DNA from: Agromyces cerinus
Lineage (GTDB): Bacteria; Actinomycetota; Actinomycetes; Actinomycetales; Microbacteriaceae
DNA length: 64,000 bases
Direction: 5' to 3'
Assembly (NCBI RefSeq): GCF_016907835.1
Contig: NZ_JAFBCT010000001.1
Span: 2,170,001-2,234,000, forward strand
The notes beneath the pieces were generated by a model. That model was not told the DNA's origin. It made no database searches and saw only the letters and a list, made by a program, of their open reading frames with translations. The first letter of the stretch is position 1. Every line of letters starts with the position of its first letter. Shown in pieces: positions 1 to 9,020 of this stretch. Position numbers and translations under genes: made by a program.

Positions 1-1
1 C

Positions 2-1075
2 GTGCTGCGGGTGCCCCGCTCGCAGTCCGCCGAATCCGAGCAGTCCGCCGACCTCGTGGCGCTCCGTGCGCTCACCCCGGGCATCCGCTCCCGACTGCCG
101 TTCGAGATCCCCGAGGTCGTCGGACAAGCGCCCATCGACGGCACCCGTGCCGTCGTCACGTCGTTCGTTCCCGGAGCCGTGCGGTCCGCCGACGAACTCA
201 CCGAGCACGACGGCATCGCGACGTCGGTCGGCCTCGCCCTCGCCGCGATGCATGCGCTGCCGACCGGATTCATCGCCGACGCCGGCCTCTCACGCCAGAC
301 CGCCGACGAGTCGCACGAGGCCGTCGTCGAACTCATCGGCCGTGCCGCCGACACCGGCCACCTGCCCGCCGCGTTGCTGCGGCGTTGGGAGGAGGCGACC
401 GACGACGCCGCACTCTGGCGGTTCCGCCCGACCGTCGTGAACGGCGCCCTGGCGGCTGATTCGCTGCTCGTCGACGGCGATGCCGTGACCGGTCTGATCG
501 GCTGGTCGGCGCTCGCCCAGGGCGACCCCGCCCGCGACCTGCACTGGCTGCTCACGTCACGGGGCGCCGCCGCCGAGCGCGCACTCGACGCCTACTTCGG
601 AGCTCGCGCCGGCGAGGCCGACGGGCACCTGCCGCAGCGCGCCCTGCTCTACGGCGAGCTCGAGCTCGCGAAATGGCTGCTGCACGGCGTCGAGGCCCGC
701 GACGAGGCGATCATCGCCGACGCCGTCGGCCTGCTCGACGGTCTCGTCGAGAGCGTGCACGACCATTCGAGCGAACCGCTCTCCCCCGACACCGGACCCG
801 TGCTCACCGTCGGCGACGTCGAGCGCATGCTCGACGAGACGCCGCGCGACGGCCTGCCGCGGGAGGCCGGGGCGAGCCTGCTCACCGACAGCTACGACTT
901 CTCCGACCTCGAGCGCCGCGAAGCCGGTGAACGCGACACCGCGCCGTTCGACGCGACCGCGCCGATCCCCCTCGACCTCTCGGACTGGGGCGACGCCGCT
1001 CAGAGCGACGACGACAGCGCCGGTGCGGATGCCGCGACCGACGCCCAGGCCCGCCGCAACGCCGCCTCGTCGTAG
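2..1075 (+). CDS. Phosphotransferase-fold protein, probable pseudokinase (5' end outside window)
   Basis: At least 357 residues; the true start lies upstream of the window. The fold is that of the aminoglycoside phosphotransferase (APH/choline kinase) family: an N-lobe beta-3 strand (LRVPRS), then a C-lobe where the catalytic-loop and metal-loop segments align well. The stretch VVNGALAADSLLV sits where active members have HGDLxxxN, and VTGLIGWS sits where they have the metal-binding IDW. The catalytic Asp, the loop Asn and the metal-loop Asp are therefore all missing, while the following GDPARDL motif is kept. An acidic tail of about 110 residues follows the kinase lobe. The 3' end overlaps the convergent adnB gene by 76 bp. 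I infer a binding or regulatory role; the ligand is unknown. Confidence 0.75.
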   Translation: MLRVPRSQSAESEQSADLVALRALTPGIRSRLPFEIPEVVGQAPIDGTRAVVTSFVPGAVRSADELTEHDGIATSVGLALAAMHALPTGFIADAGLSRQTADESHEAVVELIGRAADTGHLPAALLRRWEEATDDAALWRFRPTVVNGALAADSLLVDGDAVTGLIGWSALAQGDPARDLHWLLTSRGAAAERALDAYFGARAGEADGHLPQRALLYGELELAKWLLHGVEARDEAIIADAVGLLDGLVESVHDHSSEPLSPDTGPVLTVGDVERMLDETPRDGLPREAGASLLTDSYDFSDLERREAGERDTAPFDATAPIPLDLSDWGDAAQSDDDSAGADAATDAQARRNAASS

Positions 1076-4000
1076 ATGGCGTCGGGTCTGATGACCTGAT
1101 CGTCTTCGACGAAGTAGAAGACCGCGTCGATCGCGTCGGGCTCGATGCCCGCCCAATTCGCGTAGGCGAGGCGGTAGAGCGCGAGCTGCGTCTGCTTCAG
1201 TTCGAGGTCGTGCGCGTCGCGCGGGGCCTTGCCGGTCTTCCAGTCGACGACCTGGTGACGGATGCCGCGCCGCCCGAGTTCGCTCGACGGCTCGATGTCG
1301 AACACGGCGTCGAGCTTGCACACGAAGACGTTCTCGCCGATCGGCAGGTGCAGCTCGATCTCGACGGCCGACGGCTTGCGACCGCCCCACTCCGAGGCCT
1401 CGAAGGTGGCCTGCAGCTCGCGGAGCCGCTCGGCGGTGGGATCGGCAACCCGTTCGTCGAGCGGGATGTCGAGCTCGGCGTACACCTCGAGACCGTCGAG
1501 CGCGTCGATGGCGGCGGCCTCGAGCTCACCGGTCGAGCGCTGTTCGACCCACTGGTGGAACAGCGTGCCGATGCGGGTCGCCCGGTACGGCCGCTGCGGC
1601 ATCGGCCGGCGCAACTGCGCGGCGACTGCGGCGGGATCGTCGACGTAGTCCTTGAACCGCGAGGCGGGCACGCGCACGGGCACCTCGGCGGTGCCCGGCC
1701 CCTCGGCGCGCCGTCGGCGTTCTTCGAGCAGCAGCCTGATGCGGTCGGCGAGCACCGGCCCGATGCCCTCGCCGCTCGGTCGCGCCGCCGCCGCGCGCAC
1801 GGCCTCGGCGGCGGCGACGACGGCAGGTCGACGGATGCCGAGCGGGTCGAGCGGCCAGCGCACGCGTTCGGTCGAGCCGGCCCGCGGGTTCTCGTCGTGC
1901 TCGGGTGCGCCGGGCAGCACGCCGGCCTCGATCACTCCGGCGGTCACGAGTTCGCGGAGGAACGGGCTCGGCTTGCGCGGCGCCTTCTGGCTCGCCCACC
2001 ACGACCCCGTCAGCAGCAGGTCGCTGCGCGTGCGGGTGAGCGCCACGTAGGCGAGGCGCCGCTCCTCTTCGGCGTGGCGCTGCTTGTTCTCTTCGGCGAA
2101 GTCGCCGACCGCGCGGTCGAAGTCGGCCTGGCTCTGCACGCCGCGCCACTGCAATTCGGGCAGCTCGTCGGCGTCGCCCTTGAACTCGTTGGGCAGCTCG
2201 CCGAACGAGAGCCAGCCCTTCGACGAGCGGGGCTTCGACGGCAGTTCGTCGTCGACCATGCGCGGAATCGCCACGACGTCCCACTCGAGGCCCTTCGATC
2301 CGTGGATCGAGAGCACCTGCACGGCGCCGGGCTCGGGCTCGTCTTGACGGGGTGCCAGACGGTCGCGCTGCTCGGCCTCGGTGAGCCAGCCGAGGAATGC
2401 GCCGAGCGTGGCGTGCTCGGAGACCTCGGCGAAGCCCGCGAGCAGTTCGTCGAACGCCTCGAGGCTCGGCGCCCCGAGCGGCTGGGCGGAGTTCGCGGCG
2501 ACCTCGATGTCGAGCAGCAGTTCCTGCTGCACGAGGCTGACGAAGTCGACGAGGCCGAGCCCGGCACGGCGCCGCAGCGACTGCAACTGCGCGCCGGCCC
2601 GCCGCATGCGAGCGAGGCCGACGTCGCTGAACGCGGCGAGCGCCGAGTGCGAGTCGGGGGCCACGAGCAGGAAGTCGAGGGCGTCGACGATCGAGGGCGA
2701 CTCGTCGGGTGCGATCGAGGCGCGGAGACCGGCGCGCACCTCGTCGCCGAGGCGCCGGGTCGAGAGGTCGCGATCGGCGAGCCACTTCGCGAGCGAGTGC
2801 AGCGCGGCGAGGTCGGCCGGGCCGATGCGCCAACGCGCGCCGCCGAGCACCCGCACGAGCTCGGAGCCTGCCGTGGGGTCGTTCAGCGCCCGCAGCACGC
2901 ACACGAGATCGGCGATGACCGGCTGGTCGAGCAGGCCCGCCATGCCGAGCACGTGCACGGGGACGCCCCGGGCACGGAGCGCCGCGGTGAAGATGCCGAC
3001 GTTCGCGAACGTGCGGCAGAGCAGCGCGCCGCTGCGGGGAGCAGGCTCGCCCGGGGCGCCCCGGCCGGCGCGACCGAGCCGTTCGGCGAACCACGTCGCG
3101 ACGAGGTCGGCCTCCTGCTCGATGGTCTCGGCCCATGCCGCCTCGAGACGGCCCGGCTGCGCGAACGGCGAGGCCCCGAGCGGAGCCTTCGGGATGCCGG
3201 CGTCGAGCGGGAGGATCAGCGTGTTCGCACCCTCGAGCACGATCTTCGGGTTGCGCCAGCTCGTCGACAGGTCGTAGACCGCCGCGTCGCCCCGGGGCGC
3301 GAAGTCACGGCCGAAGCGCGCGAGGTTCGCGGCACTCGCGCCGCGCCATCCGTAGATCGACTGGTCGGGGTCGCCGACCGCCATGACCGACTGCTCACCG
3401 AACAGGGCCGAGAGCAGGCGCGTCTGCACGACGCTCGTGTCTTGGTACTCGTCGAGCAGCACGGTGCGATAGCGCTCGCGATGCGCGGCGACGACCTCGG
3501 GGTGTCGTTCGCAGATCGCGAGGGCGAGGGCGACCTGGTCGGCGAACTCGACGAAGCCCTGCTGCTGCTTCGCCTCGGCGTACGCGTCGGCGAGTTCGAG
3601 GAGCGGCGGCAGCGCACCGACGATGCCGAGGGCGTCGACGAACGACGCGAAGTCGGTGCGCTTGCGCGGTGCCTCGATGGGCAGCCCCTCCATCGCGAGG
3701 AAGTCGCGGGTCATCGCGCGCACGTCGCGGCTGTCGGCGACGTTCTCGGCGAGCGCGCGGCTGAGCGAGAGCACCGCGCCGGTGACCTTGTCGAGCGAGG
3801 CGTCGAGCTCGACCAGCCTCGGGTCGGCGGATGCCGCGACGACCGAGCGGGCGAGCTGCCAAGCGGATGCCTCGCCGAGCACGGCCGCGTCGGGTTCGCG
3901 CCCGATGAGCATCGCGTGCTCGCGGTAGATGGCGCTCGCGAATGCGTTGTAGGTGCCGACCGACGCGGACTCGAGCGGGTCGAGCGAGACCTCGGCGATG

Positions 4001-4305
4001 CCGAGCGAGACGAGCTGGGCGATGCGCTCGCGGATGCGCTCGGCGAGCTCGCCCGCGGCCTTGCGGGTGAAGGTGAGGCCGAGCACCTCGGGCACCGCGA
4101 CATGCCCGTTGGCGAGCATCCAGACCACGCGGTTGGCCATCGTCTCGGTCTTGCCGCTGCCGGCCCCGGCGACGACGATGCTCTGGCCGTGCGGGTCGGC
4201 CTCGATCACGGCCCGCTGCTCGGCGGTCGGCGCGTGCAGGCCGAGCCTCGCGGCGATGTCGGCGGCGGCGATGCCGGTGGCCATGCGGCCCTCTGCGGCG
4301 CTCAT
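1000..4305 (-). CDS. adnB: AdnB, UvrD-like helicase-nuclease subunit
   Basis: 1101 residues. SF1 helicase with Walker A GAGSGKT near residues 47-53 and a Walker B of the DEYQDT type. A C-terminal RecB-like PD-(D/E)XK nuclease shows GTLFHQWVE, then VVDWKTGK near residue 1020 and a QxxxY helix. Gene order and both domain sets match mycobacterial AdnAB, the heterodimeric motor-nuclease that resects double-strand breaks. The start is ATG 4305, which overlaps the stop of adnA as ATGA and indicates translational coupling; the open frame upstream of it is not coding. The 3' end overlaps the convergent pseudokinase gene by 76 bp. In AdnAB the B subunit is the lead motor, and its motor motifs are the better conserved ones here. 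Confidence 0.9.
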   Translation of the reverse strand: MSAAEGRMATGIAAADIAARLGLHAPTAEQRAVIEADPHGQSIVVAGAGSGKTETMANRVVWMLANGHVAVPEVLGLTFTRKAAGELAERIRERIAQLVSLGIAEVSLDPLESASVGTYNAFASAIYREHAMLIGREPDAAVLGEASAWQLARSVVAASADPRLVELDASLDKVTGAVLSLSRALAENVADSRDVRAMTRDFLAMEGLPIEAPRKRTDFASFVDALGIVGALPPLLELADAYAEAKQQQGFVEFADQVALALAICERHPEVVAAHRERYRTVLLDEYQDTSVVQTRLLSALFGEQSVMAVGDPDQSIYGWRGASAANLARFGRDFAPRGDAAVYDLSTSWRNPKIVLEGANTLILPLDAGIPKAPLGASPFAQPGRLEAAWAETIEQEADLVATWFAERLGRAGRGAPGEPAPRSGALLCRTFANVGIFTAALRARGVPVHVLGMAGLLDQPVIADLVCVLRALNDPTAGSELVRVLGGARWRIGPADLAALHSLAKWLADRDLSTRRLGDEVRAGLRASIAPDESPSIVDALDFLLVAPDSHSALAAFSDVGLARMRRAGAQLQSLRRRAGLGLVDFVSLVQQELLLDIEVAANSAQPLGAPSLEAFDELLAGFAEVSEHATLGAFLGWLTEAEQRDRLAPRQDEPEPGAVQVLSIHGSKGLEWDVVAIPRMVDDELPSKPRSSKGWLSFGELPNEFKGDADELPELQWRGVQSQADFDRAVGDFAEENKQRHAEEERRLAYVALTRTRSDLLLTGSWWASQKAPRKPSPFLRELVTAGVIEAGVLPGAPEHDENPRAGSTERVRWPLDPLGIRRPAVVAAAEAVRAAAARPSGEGIGPVLADRIRLLLEERRRRAEGPGTAEVPVRVPASRFKDYVDDPAAVAAQLRRPMPQRPYRATRIGTLFHQWVEQRSTGELEAAAIDALDGLEVYAELDIPLDERVADPTAERLRELQATFEASEWGGRKPSAVEIELHLPIGENVFVCKLDAVFDIEPSSELGRRGIRHQVVDWKTGKAPRDAHDLELKQTQLALYRLAYANWAGIEPDAIDAVFYFVEDDQVIRPDAIYDEAALRRAWASVAASAPALSSSL

Positions 4306-7300
4306 GCCGACACCGCCGGCACGAGGTGCACGCGGTACTGCCAGCCGCCGAATCTCGATCGGTAGCCGAGCTCTGCCGGCCCCTCGAACTCGCTGCCCGA
4401 CATGGTGCGTGCGACGGTGTCGAGCCGCTCGCGGAACTCCGTCTCGGCCTCGTCGTCGAACGGCTGCTGAGCGCGCTCGGTGAAGGCGTTGCCGCGCGTG
4501 GGCTTGGCCAGGTAGACGAGTTTCGCGCCGCCGAGCGTGCCGCTGTTCGGCACCTCGCCCGCCCGTGCTGCCAGCTGATAGGCGGCGAGCTGCGGGTGCG
4601 CGGCCGTCTCGGCGGCCGACGGCGGGGTGCGGCCGGTCTTCAGGTCGACGATCACCGTGGTGCCGTCGGTCGAGGCCTCGACGCGGTCGATCGTGCCCGA
4701 GATGCGCACGCGCCCGATGACGAGGGTGAAGCGCCCCTCGGCGCCGAGCAGCACCTTGCCGTCGTCGACGAAGTTCGCGAGGTAGTCGGATGCCCCCTCG
4801 GCCATGCGCCGGGCGCCGCGGCGCTCGCGCTCGGCCACCCAGCCCGCTTCGAACCGCAGTTCGCGCCAGCGCTCCTCGACGGCGGCCCACAGGGTCTCGA
4901 TGCTCGTGTCGCCGTCGTCTCGGGCGCCGGCCTCTTCGACGACGGCGTGCACGATGGTGCCGATCGAGGCGGCCAGGCCCGACGGCGGCGAGGCGACGTG
5001 GTCGATGAACCAGCCGAGCGGTGACTCCTCTGCCCGATCGATCTGCGACGGCGAGACCGAGACGAGCGCCTCGGGGTCGCCCTCGAGGTCGACGAGCGGC
5101 GCCGTGGTCGACGGCTCGGCGAGGCCGTACCACTCATCGGGGTGGGCGCCGGGCACGCCCTGCTCGGCGAGGAGGGCGAGGGCGGCGGGCGCCTCGCCGC
5201 CGCCCGAGCTCGTCGCCTCTTCACGCAGGGCGCCGACGAGTCCGCGCAGATGCAGGGGGCGACGTCGGGCGGCCTTGATGCGCTCGATCGCGTAGCCCAT
5301 GAGCATCGACGGCTGCTCGTCGTCGTTGGCGGTGCAGCTGAGCACGAGTTGCCGGCTCGCCCGCGAGGCGGCGAGCACGAAGAGCCGCAGCTCGTCGCCG
5401 CGCACCGAGGCCCTGGCCTCGGCGACCGTCTCGGGTGCGGGCAGCGGTGCCCCGGCGCGCGCTGCGGCGACGACGCGCGGCAGCAGCGCCGCGTGCAGCA
5501 GGGTGCCGCGAGGGCGGAGGTTCGGCCAGACGCCGTCTTGCAGGCCGGCGATCACGACGACCTCGAACTCGCGGCCGATGACGGCGGGCGGCGTGGTCAC
5601 GACGACGGTCTCGGCCGAGCGCTGCGGTGCGAGGGAGTCTTCGGGCAGTTCGCTCGCGAGCACCTCGTCGACGAAGCGCACGGGCGGCGCGTCGGGCTCG
5701 CGCTCGACGAAGCGCTGTGCGGCCGCGAAGAGGGCCACTGCGGCATCGAGTGCGCGGTTCGCCTCTTCGGCCAGCACACCCGTGCCTGCGGCCTGCGCTG
5801 CCCACTCGGTGGCGAGCCCGCTGCCCTCCCAGATCGACCAGAGCACCTCTTCGATGGTGCCGCCGCGCAGGGCCACACCGCGGGCGGTCGCGAGCAGCTT
5901 CGCGAGCCGAGCCGCGCGCCGTGCGGGCGCCGCGTCGATGGTCTCGAACCCACCGGGAGCGCCGAGCGCCTCGACCAGCAGTTCGTCGGCCGTGCGCGAG
6001 CCCTCGTTCGCGAGTTCTTCATGCCGCAGGGCGAGCCGGAGTCGGCGCAGGCCCACGCTGTCGAGCCGGCCGATCGGCCCGGTGAGCACGGTGACCGCGA
6101 GCTCGGGGGTGAGCAGTTCGCGGTCGAGCACGAGCGAGGCTGCGGCGAGCAGGGCCGCGGCGGCGGGTGCGTCGCGCAGCGCGGTGCGCGCGGCGTTGCC
6201 GGCGGTGGGCACGTCGGCGAGCGCGAGCCCGCGCTCGAAGGCGGGCACATCGCCGCCCGAGCGCAGCACCACGGCCATCGACGACCACGGCACGCCGTCG
6301 AGCAGGTGGCGCTCGCGCAGCACGGCGGCGACGGCCTGGCACTCGGCCGCATGCGACGGCGCCTCGATGCCGAGCACCGCGGCGAGCGGGTCGGCTTCGA
6401 CGTCGGCCGGCGTCTCGCGCACCGCCGATCGGTGCGTACCGCCGAGGGCGGTGCCGATGTGACCGCTGACCGACTGCACGATCGAGCGCAGTTCTGGTCG
6501 GCCCCGGTGCACGACCGGCAGTTCGACGCGTTGCACGGCACCGGTGCCGAGCACCGAGCCGAGCGAGCCGAGCAGCTCGGCGCGCCCGCCTCGGAATCCG
6601 TTGGAGGCGACATCGGGATCACCGAGGGCGATCACCGAGACGCCACGGGCGGCGAACGCCCCGAGCAGCGCGGCGGTCGACTCGGTCGCCTCCTGCGCGT
6701 CGTCGACGACGATGAGCCGCACGCGTGCGAGCAGGCCGAGGGCCGCCTCGGCCGAGGCATCCGTCGTGCTGCGACGCACGATCGCTGCGGCGAACGCGCC
6801 GAGTTCTGACGAGTCGTACTGGTTCGGGCGCAGCTGCGCCTTCACCTCGTCGTACTCCTCGAGGAACGCGGCGGCGGCGACCCACTCGGGCCGGCCGGTG
6901 CGCTCGCCGAGCGCGGCCAGCGTGGGCGCGTCGACGCCGTGCTCGACGGCCCGCATGAGCAGGTCGCGGAGCTCTGAGCGGAACCCCCTGAGCACCCGCA
7001 CCTCGGGCGTCAGCGGGTCGGGCCACGCCGGCCCGAACCCGTCGCGGATGCCGCCCTCGAGCAGCTCGCCGATGATCTGGTCGTGCTCGGCGCCCGTGAG
7101 CAGCGTCACCGAGGTGCCCGTGAACGCCCGCACCAACTGGAAGGCGAGCGAGTTCGCCGTGCGCGCGAGCGGCCCCCGCGTCGTGACACCCAGCCGCACC
7201 GCGAGGCGGTCGCGCAGCGCAGTCGCCGCGACACGCGTCGCCGAGAGCACGAGCACCTCGTCGGTGGCGTGGCCCAGGCGCTCGATGCGGTCGGCGACGA

Positions 7301-7409
7301 GGTCGATCGCGAACGTGGTCTTGCCGCTGCCGGGGGCCCCGAAGACTGCCACGTGCTCGTCTGCCGCGAGCCTCGACACGGGGGCTTCGGATGTCGCGGT
7401 GACGTGCAT
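4302..7409 (-). CDS. adnA: AdnA, helicase-nuclease partner subunit
   Basis: 1035 residues, close to the size of mycobacterial AdnA. Walker A GAPGSGKTT lies at about residues 24-32, with a Walker B of altered form (VVDDAQE) and UvrD-like helicase motifs. The C-terminal nuclease domain has GTIVHAVVEE and VIVDLKTGR (near residue 920) followed by QLAAYQLA, the usual Asp, Lys and QxxxY nuclease elements. It is the first gene of a two-gene operon with adnB (4-bp overlap). A TAGCGT box lies seven bases before the ATG, so the mRNA is probably leaderless. The product acts with AdnB at DNA double-strand ends. Confidence 0.88.
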   Translation of the reverse strand: MHVTATSEAPVSRLAADEHVAVFGAPGSGKTTFAIDLVADRIERLGHATDEVLVLSATRVAATALRDRLAVRLGVTTRGPLARTANSLAFQLVRAFTGTSVTLLTGAEHDQIIGELLEGGIRDGFGPAWPDPLTPEVRVLRGFRSELRDLLMRAVEHGVDAPTLAALGERTGRPEWVAAAAFLEEYDEVKAQLRPNQYDSSELGAFAAAIVRRSTTDASAEAALGLLARVRLIVVDDAQEATESTAALLGAFAARGVSVIALGDPDVASNGFRGGRAELLGSLGSVLGTGAVQRVELPVVHRGRPELRSIVQSVSGHIGTALGGTHRSAVRETPADVEADPLAAVLGIEAPSHAAECQAVAAVLRERHLLDGVPWSSMAVVLRSGGDVPAFERGLALADVPTAGNAARTALRDAPAAAALLAAASLVLDRELLTPELAVTVLTGPIGRLDSVGLRRLRLALRHEELANEGSRTADELLVEALGAPGGFETIDAAPARRAARLAKLLATARGVALRGGTIEEVLWSIWEGSGLATEWAAQAAGTGVLAEEANRALDAAVALFAAAQRFVEREPDAPPVRFVDEVLASELPEDSLAPQRSAETVVVTTPPAVIGREFEVVVIAGLQDGVWPNLRPRGTLLHAALLPRVVAAARAGAPLPAPETVAEARASVRGDELRLFVLAASRASRQLVLSCTANDDEQPSMLMGYAIERIKAARRRPLHLRGLVGALREEATSSGGGEAPAALALLAEQGVPGAHPDEWYGLAEPSTTAPLVDLEGDPEALVSVSPSQIDRAEESPLGWFIDHVASPPSGLAASIGTIVHAVVEEAGARDDGDTSIETLWAAVEERWRELRFEAGWVAERERRGARRMAEGASDYLANFVDDGKVLLGAEGRFTLVIGRVRISGTIDRVEASTDGTTVIVDLKTGRTPPSAAETAAHPQLAAYQLAARAGEVPNSGTLGGAKLVYLAKPTRGNAFTERAQQPFDDEAETEFRERLDTVARTMSGSEFEGPAELGYRSRFGGWQYRVHLVPAVSA

Positions 7410-7416
7410 GTCGGCA

Positions 7417-7422
7417 ACGCTA
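7417..7422 (-). promoter_or_regulatory. -10 box of leaderless adnAB transcript
   Basis: TAGCGT on the minus strand with seven bases to the adnA ATG at 7409, which places the likely transcription start at or next to the start codon. Confidence 0.55.
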
Positions 7423-7502
7423 ACGGGTTCCGCCGACAGTGAACCTGCACCGGCCCCGCGAGCCGGTGTCGTAGGGTTGGCGCAAGAGCAGAAAGGCGTA
7501 CC

Positions 7503-7727
7503 GTGGACGTTCGCATCGGCATTCAGAACTCCCCCCGTGAACTCGGATTCGAGACTTCGCAGTCAGCTGCGGAGGTCGAGCAGGCGGTCGCCGCGGCACT
7601 CGCCGGCCAGTCGCCGCTGCTGACGCTCACCGACGACAAGGGCACCCGCTACGTCGTGCCCTCGGCCGCGCTCGCCTACGTCGAGATCGGTTCAGAGGAG
7701 TCGCGTCGCGTCGGATTCGTCGCCTGA
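7503..7727 (+). CDS. DUF3107 small protein
   Basis: 74 residues beginning MDVRIGIQNSPREL and ending RRVGFVA, the full DUF3107 family length. In mycobacteria the corresponding protein is Rv3208A (TB9.4), also encoded near adnAB. Function unknown; the family is actinobacterial and the protein is soluble with no signal peptide. The start is GTG 7503, preceded by AGAAAGG at 7490-7496. A TAGGGT box about 25 bases upstream of the start is a possible -10 element. The next gene starts one base after the stop codon, so the two are probably co-transcribed. Confidence 0.85.
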   Translation: MDVRIGIQNSPRELGFETSQSAAEVEQAVAAALAGQSPLLTLTDDKGTRYVVPSAALAYVEIGSEESRRVGFVA

Positions 7728-7728
7728 C

Positions 7729-8034
7729 ATGGAGCTCATCTTCGTCGTCGTCGGCGGCGCCATCCTGGGTCTTGCAACGCAGTTCGTCGTGCCGCTCCGG
7801 CACCTCAGGGGCGTGGCCGTGGGCTCGGCGATCGGCGCCGGCGTCGCCGCCGTCGTGTGGGTCGCGCTGACCTGGCTCGGCTGGGCATGGGACGGCGGAT
7901 GGATCTGGGTCGCAGCCCTCGTCGCCTCGGCTCTCGTGCCGGCCGCGGTGCTGTACCTCATCTCCCCGCGCCGTGAGCGAGCGGATGCCGTGCTCTTCGA
8001 GCGCCTCTCCCGCCCGGGCGTCGTTCGCGCCTGA
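7729..8034 (+). CDS. Small membrane protein, three predicted helices
   Basis: 101 residues. Three hydrophobic segments are visible at roughly residues 2-20, 30-52 and 58-79, followed by a basic, Arg-rich C-terminal tail that is probably cytoplasmic. It starts one base after the DUF3107 stop, consistent with a two-gene operon. I do not recognise a named family. A role next to DUF3107 is only suggested by position. Confidence 0.7.
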   Translation: MELIFVVVGGAILGLATQFVVPLRHLRGVAVGSAIGAGVAAVVWVALTWLGWAWDGGWIWVAALVASALVPAAVLYLISPRRERADAVLFERLSRPGVVRA

Positions 8035-8110
8035 CGCGAACCTCGCTGCCGCGCTGCCGTGCCGTCAGCCGTGAGCCCGACCACGCTCGAGCTGAGGGAT
8101 CGGGGCGCGC

Positions 8111-8827
8111 TCAGGCCGTGAGGCCGAGCGCATCCATGCGGCGCGTGTGCGCGGCGATGAGCTCGGTGAAGACCGGCTCGACGTCGGCGCCGCGATCGCG
8201 CGAGTCCGACGCGCGCAGCGCCGACCGTGCGATCAGCAACGTGTCGCCGACGAGACTGCGGCCCCAGAGGGCGAGTCGGTCGGCGAGACCGGGCTCCGCC
8301 GCGATCGCCGCGAACAACTCGTCGTGCAGCACGCCCGCCGATGCCTCGTCTTCGGCGAGGATCGCGCGCACCCGCGTCGCGAGTTCACCGGGCAGGCCCT
8401 CGGCGAGCCGGGAGAAGTAGTCGTCGAGCATGCCGGCGGTGACATGGATGCCGAGCAGCAGCTCGTACCAGTCGGCCCCGGCGCTCGCCAGACGGAATCG
8501 CTCCGCCGCGGGCGCGAACGGCGCCATCACCTCGACGGGCTCGACGTCGAGGCGACGCAACTCGGCGATCAGCGCGTGGTGCTGGCGCAGCGCACCGCCT
8601 GCGGCGCGGCTGAGCCCCTCTTTCGCCGACAGCGTCGGCGCCGTCGCGACGGAGCGTGCGAGCGACTCGAAGAACTCGAGCTGGATGTAGGCGGCCTGCC
8701 CGAGGAACGGCACGGGCTCGGGAACGAGTTCGGTGAAATCCACCTTCGCGAGCGCGGTCGGCGCGACACGCGGGCGCAGCCGAGGCATCTCGGGGCGCGG
8801 AAGGCGCCGATTCGACCAGAAGACCAC
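8111..8827 (-). CDS. Ferritin-like fold protein
   Basis: 238 residues. The sequence is largely helical with Glu/His pairs spaced as in ferritin-like four-helix bundles: LEFFESLARS, LRQHHALIAEL and EDEASAGVLHDELF. It probably belongs to the actinobacterial ferritin-like proteins distantly related to tRNA-(ms2io6A)-hydroxylase. From memory Rv3210c occupies the same position beside the rhlE-type helicase in mycobacteria. Whether the metal site is complete is not certain from sequence alone. The start is GTG 8827, preceded by a GGATAGG-type element. The start region is duplicated just upstream (8866-8913). It is divergent from the DEAD-box helicase gene. Confidence 0.7.
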   Translation of the reverse strand: MVFWSNRRLPRPEMPRLRPRVAPTALAKVDFTELVPEPVPFLGQAAYIQLEFFESLARSVATAPTLSAKEGLSRAAGGALRQHHALIAELRRLDVEPVEVMAPFAPAAERFRLASAGADWYELLLGIHVTAGMLDDYFSRLAEGLPGELATRVRAILAEDEASAGVLHDELFAAIAAEPGLADRLALWGRSLVGDTLLIARSALRASDSRDRGADVEPVFTELIAAHTRRMDALGLTA

Positions 8828-8913
8828 GCAGACAGCCTATCCGAGGCAGTGCGGGAGTCTCGGCTCCAGAAGACCACGCAAACGGCCCATCCGGGGCGTT
8901 CAGGGAGTCTCGG
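8816..8913. repeat. Imperfect tandem duplication over a start codon
   Basis: Two 48-bp copies (8816-8863 and 8866-8913, period 50) share most positions. Copy one contains the GTG start, the first codons and the upstream leader of the ferritin-like gene on the minus strand. Copy two repeats the same leader, GTG and first codons (reading MVFWSR), but then runs out of the gene. It is therefore a decoy or relic initiation site in the intergenic region before the DEAD-box helicase. Confidence 0.75.
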
Positions 8914-9020
8914 ATAGGGTAGAGGGTGCATGCGGGCGATGGATCCGCAGCCGTGCGCCTGGAGTTGAGAACGGGGCGCGCATCCGACCGCCACCTCGAG
9001 CAACACGAACAGGCAGACTT

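Noticed and set aside
1210..4365. 1051-codon open frame antisense to adnB
   Set aside because: Low-complexity Arg/Glu/Gly composition without domains, exactly mirroring a well-supported helicase-nuclease gene; an effect of high GC content.
8733..9020. 96-codon N-terminal extension of the DEAD-box helicase
   Set aside because: It would overlap the divergent ferritin-like gene and the tandem duplication; the Q motif begins soon after TTG 9021.
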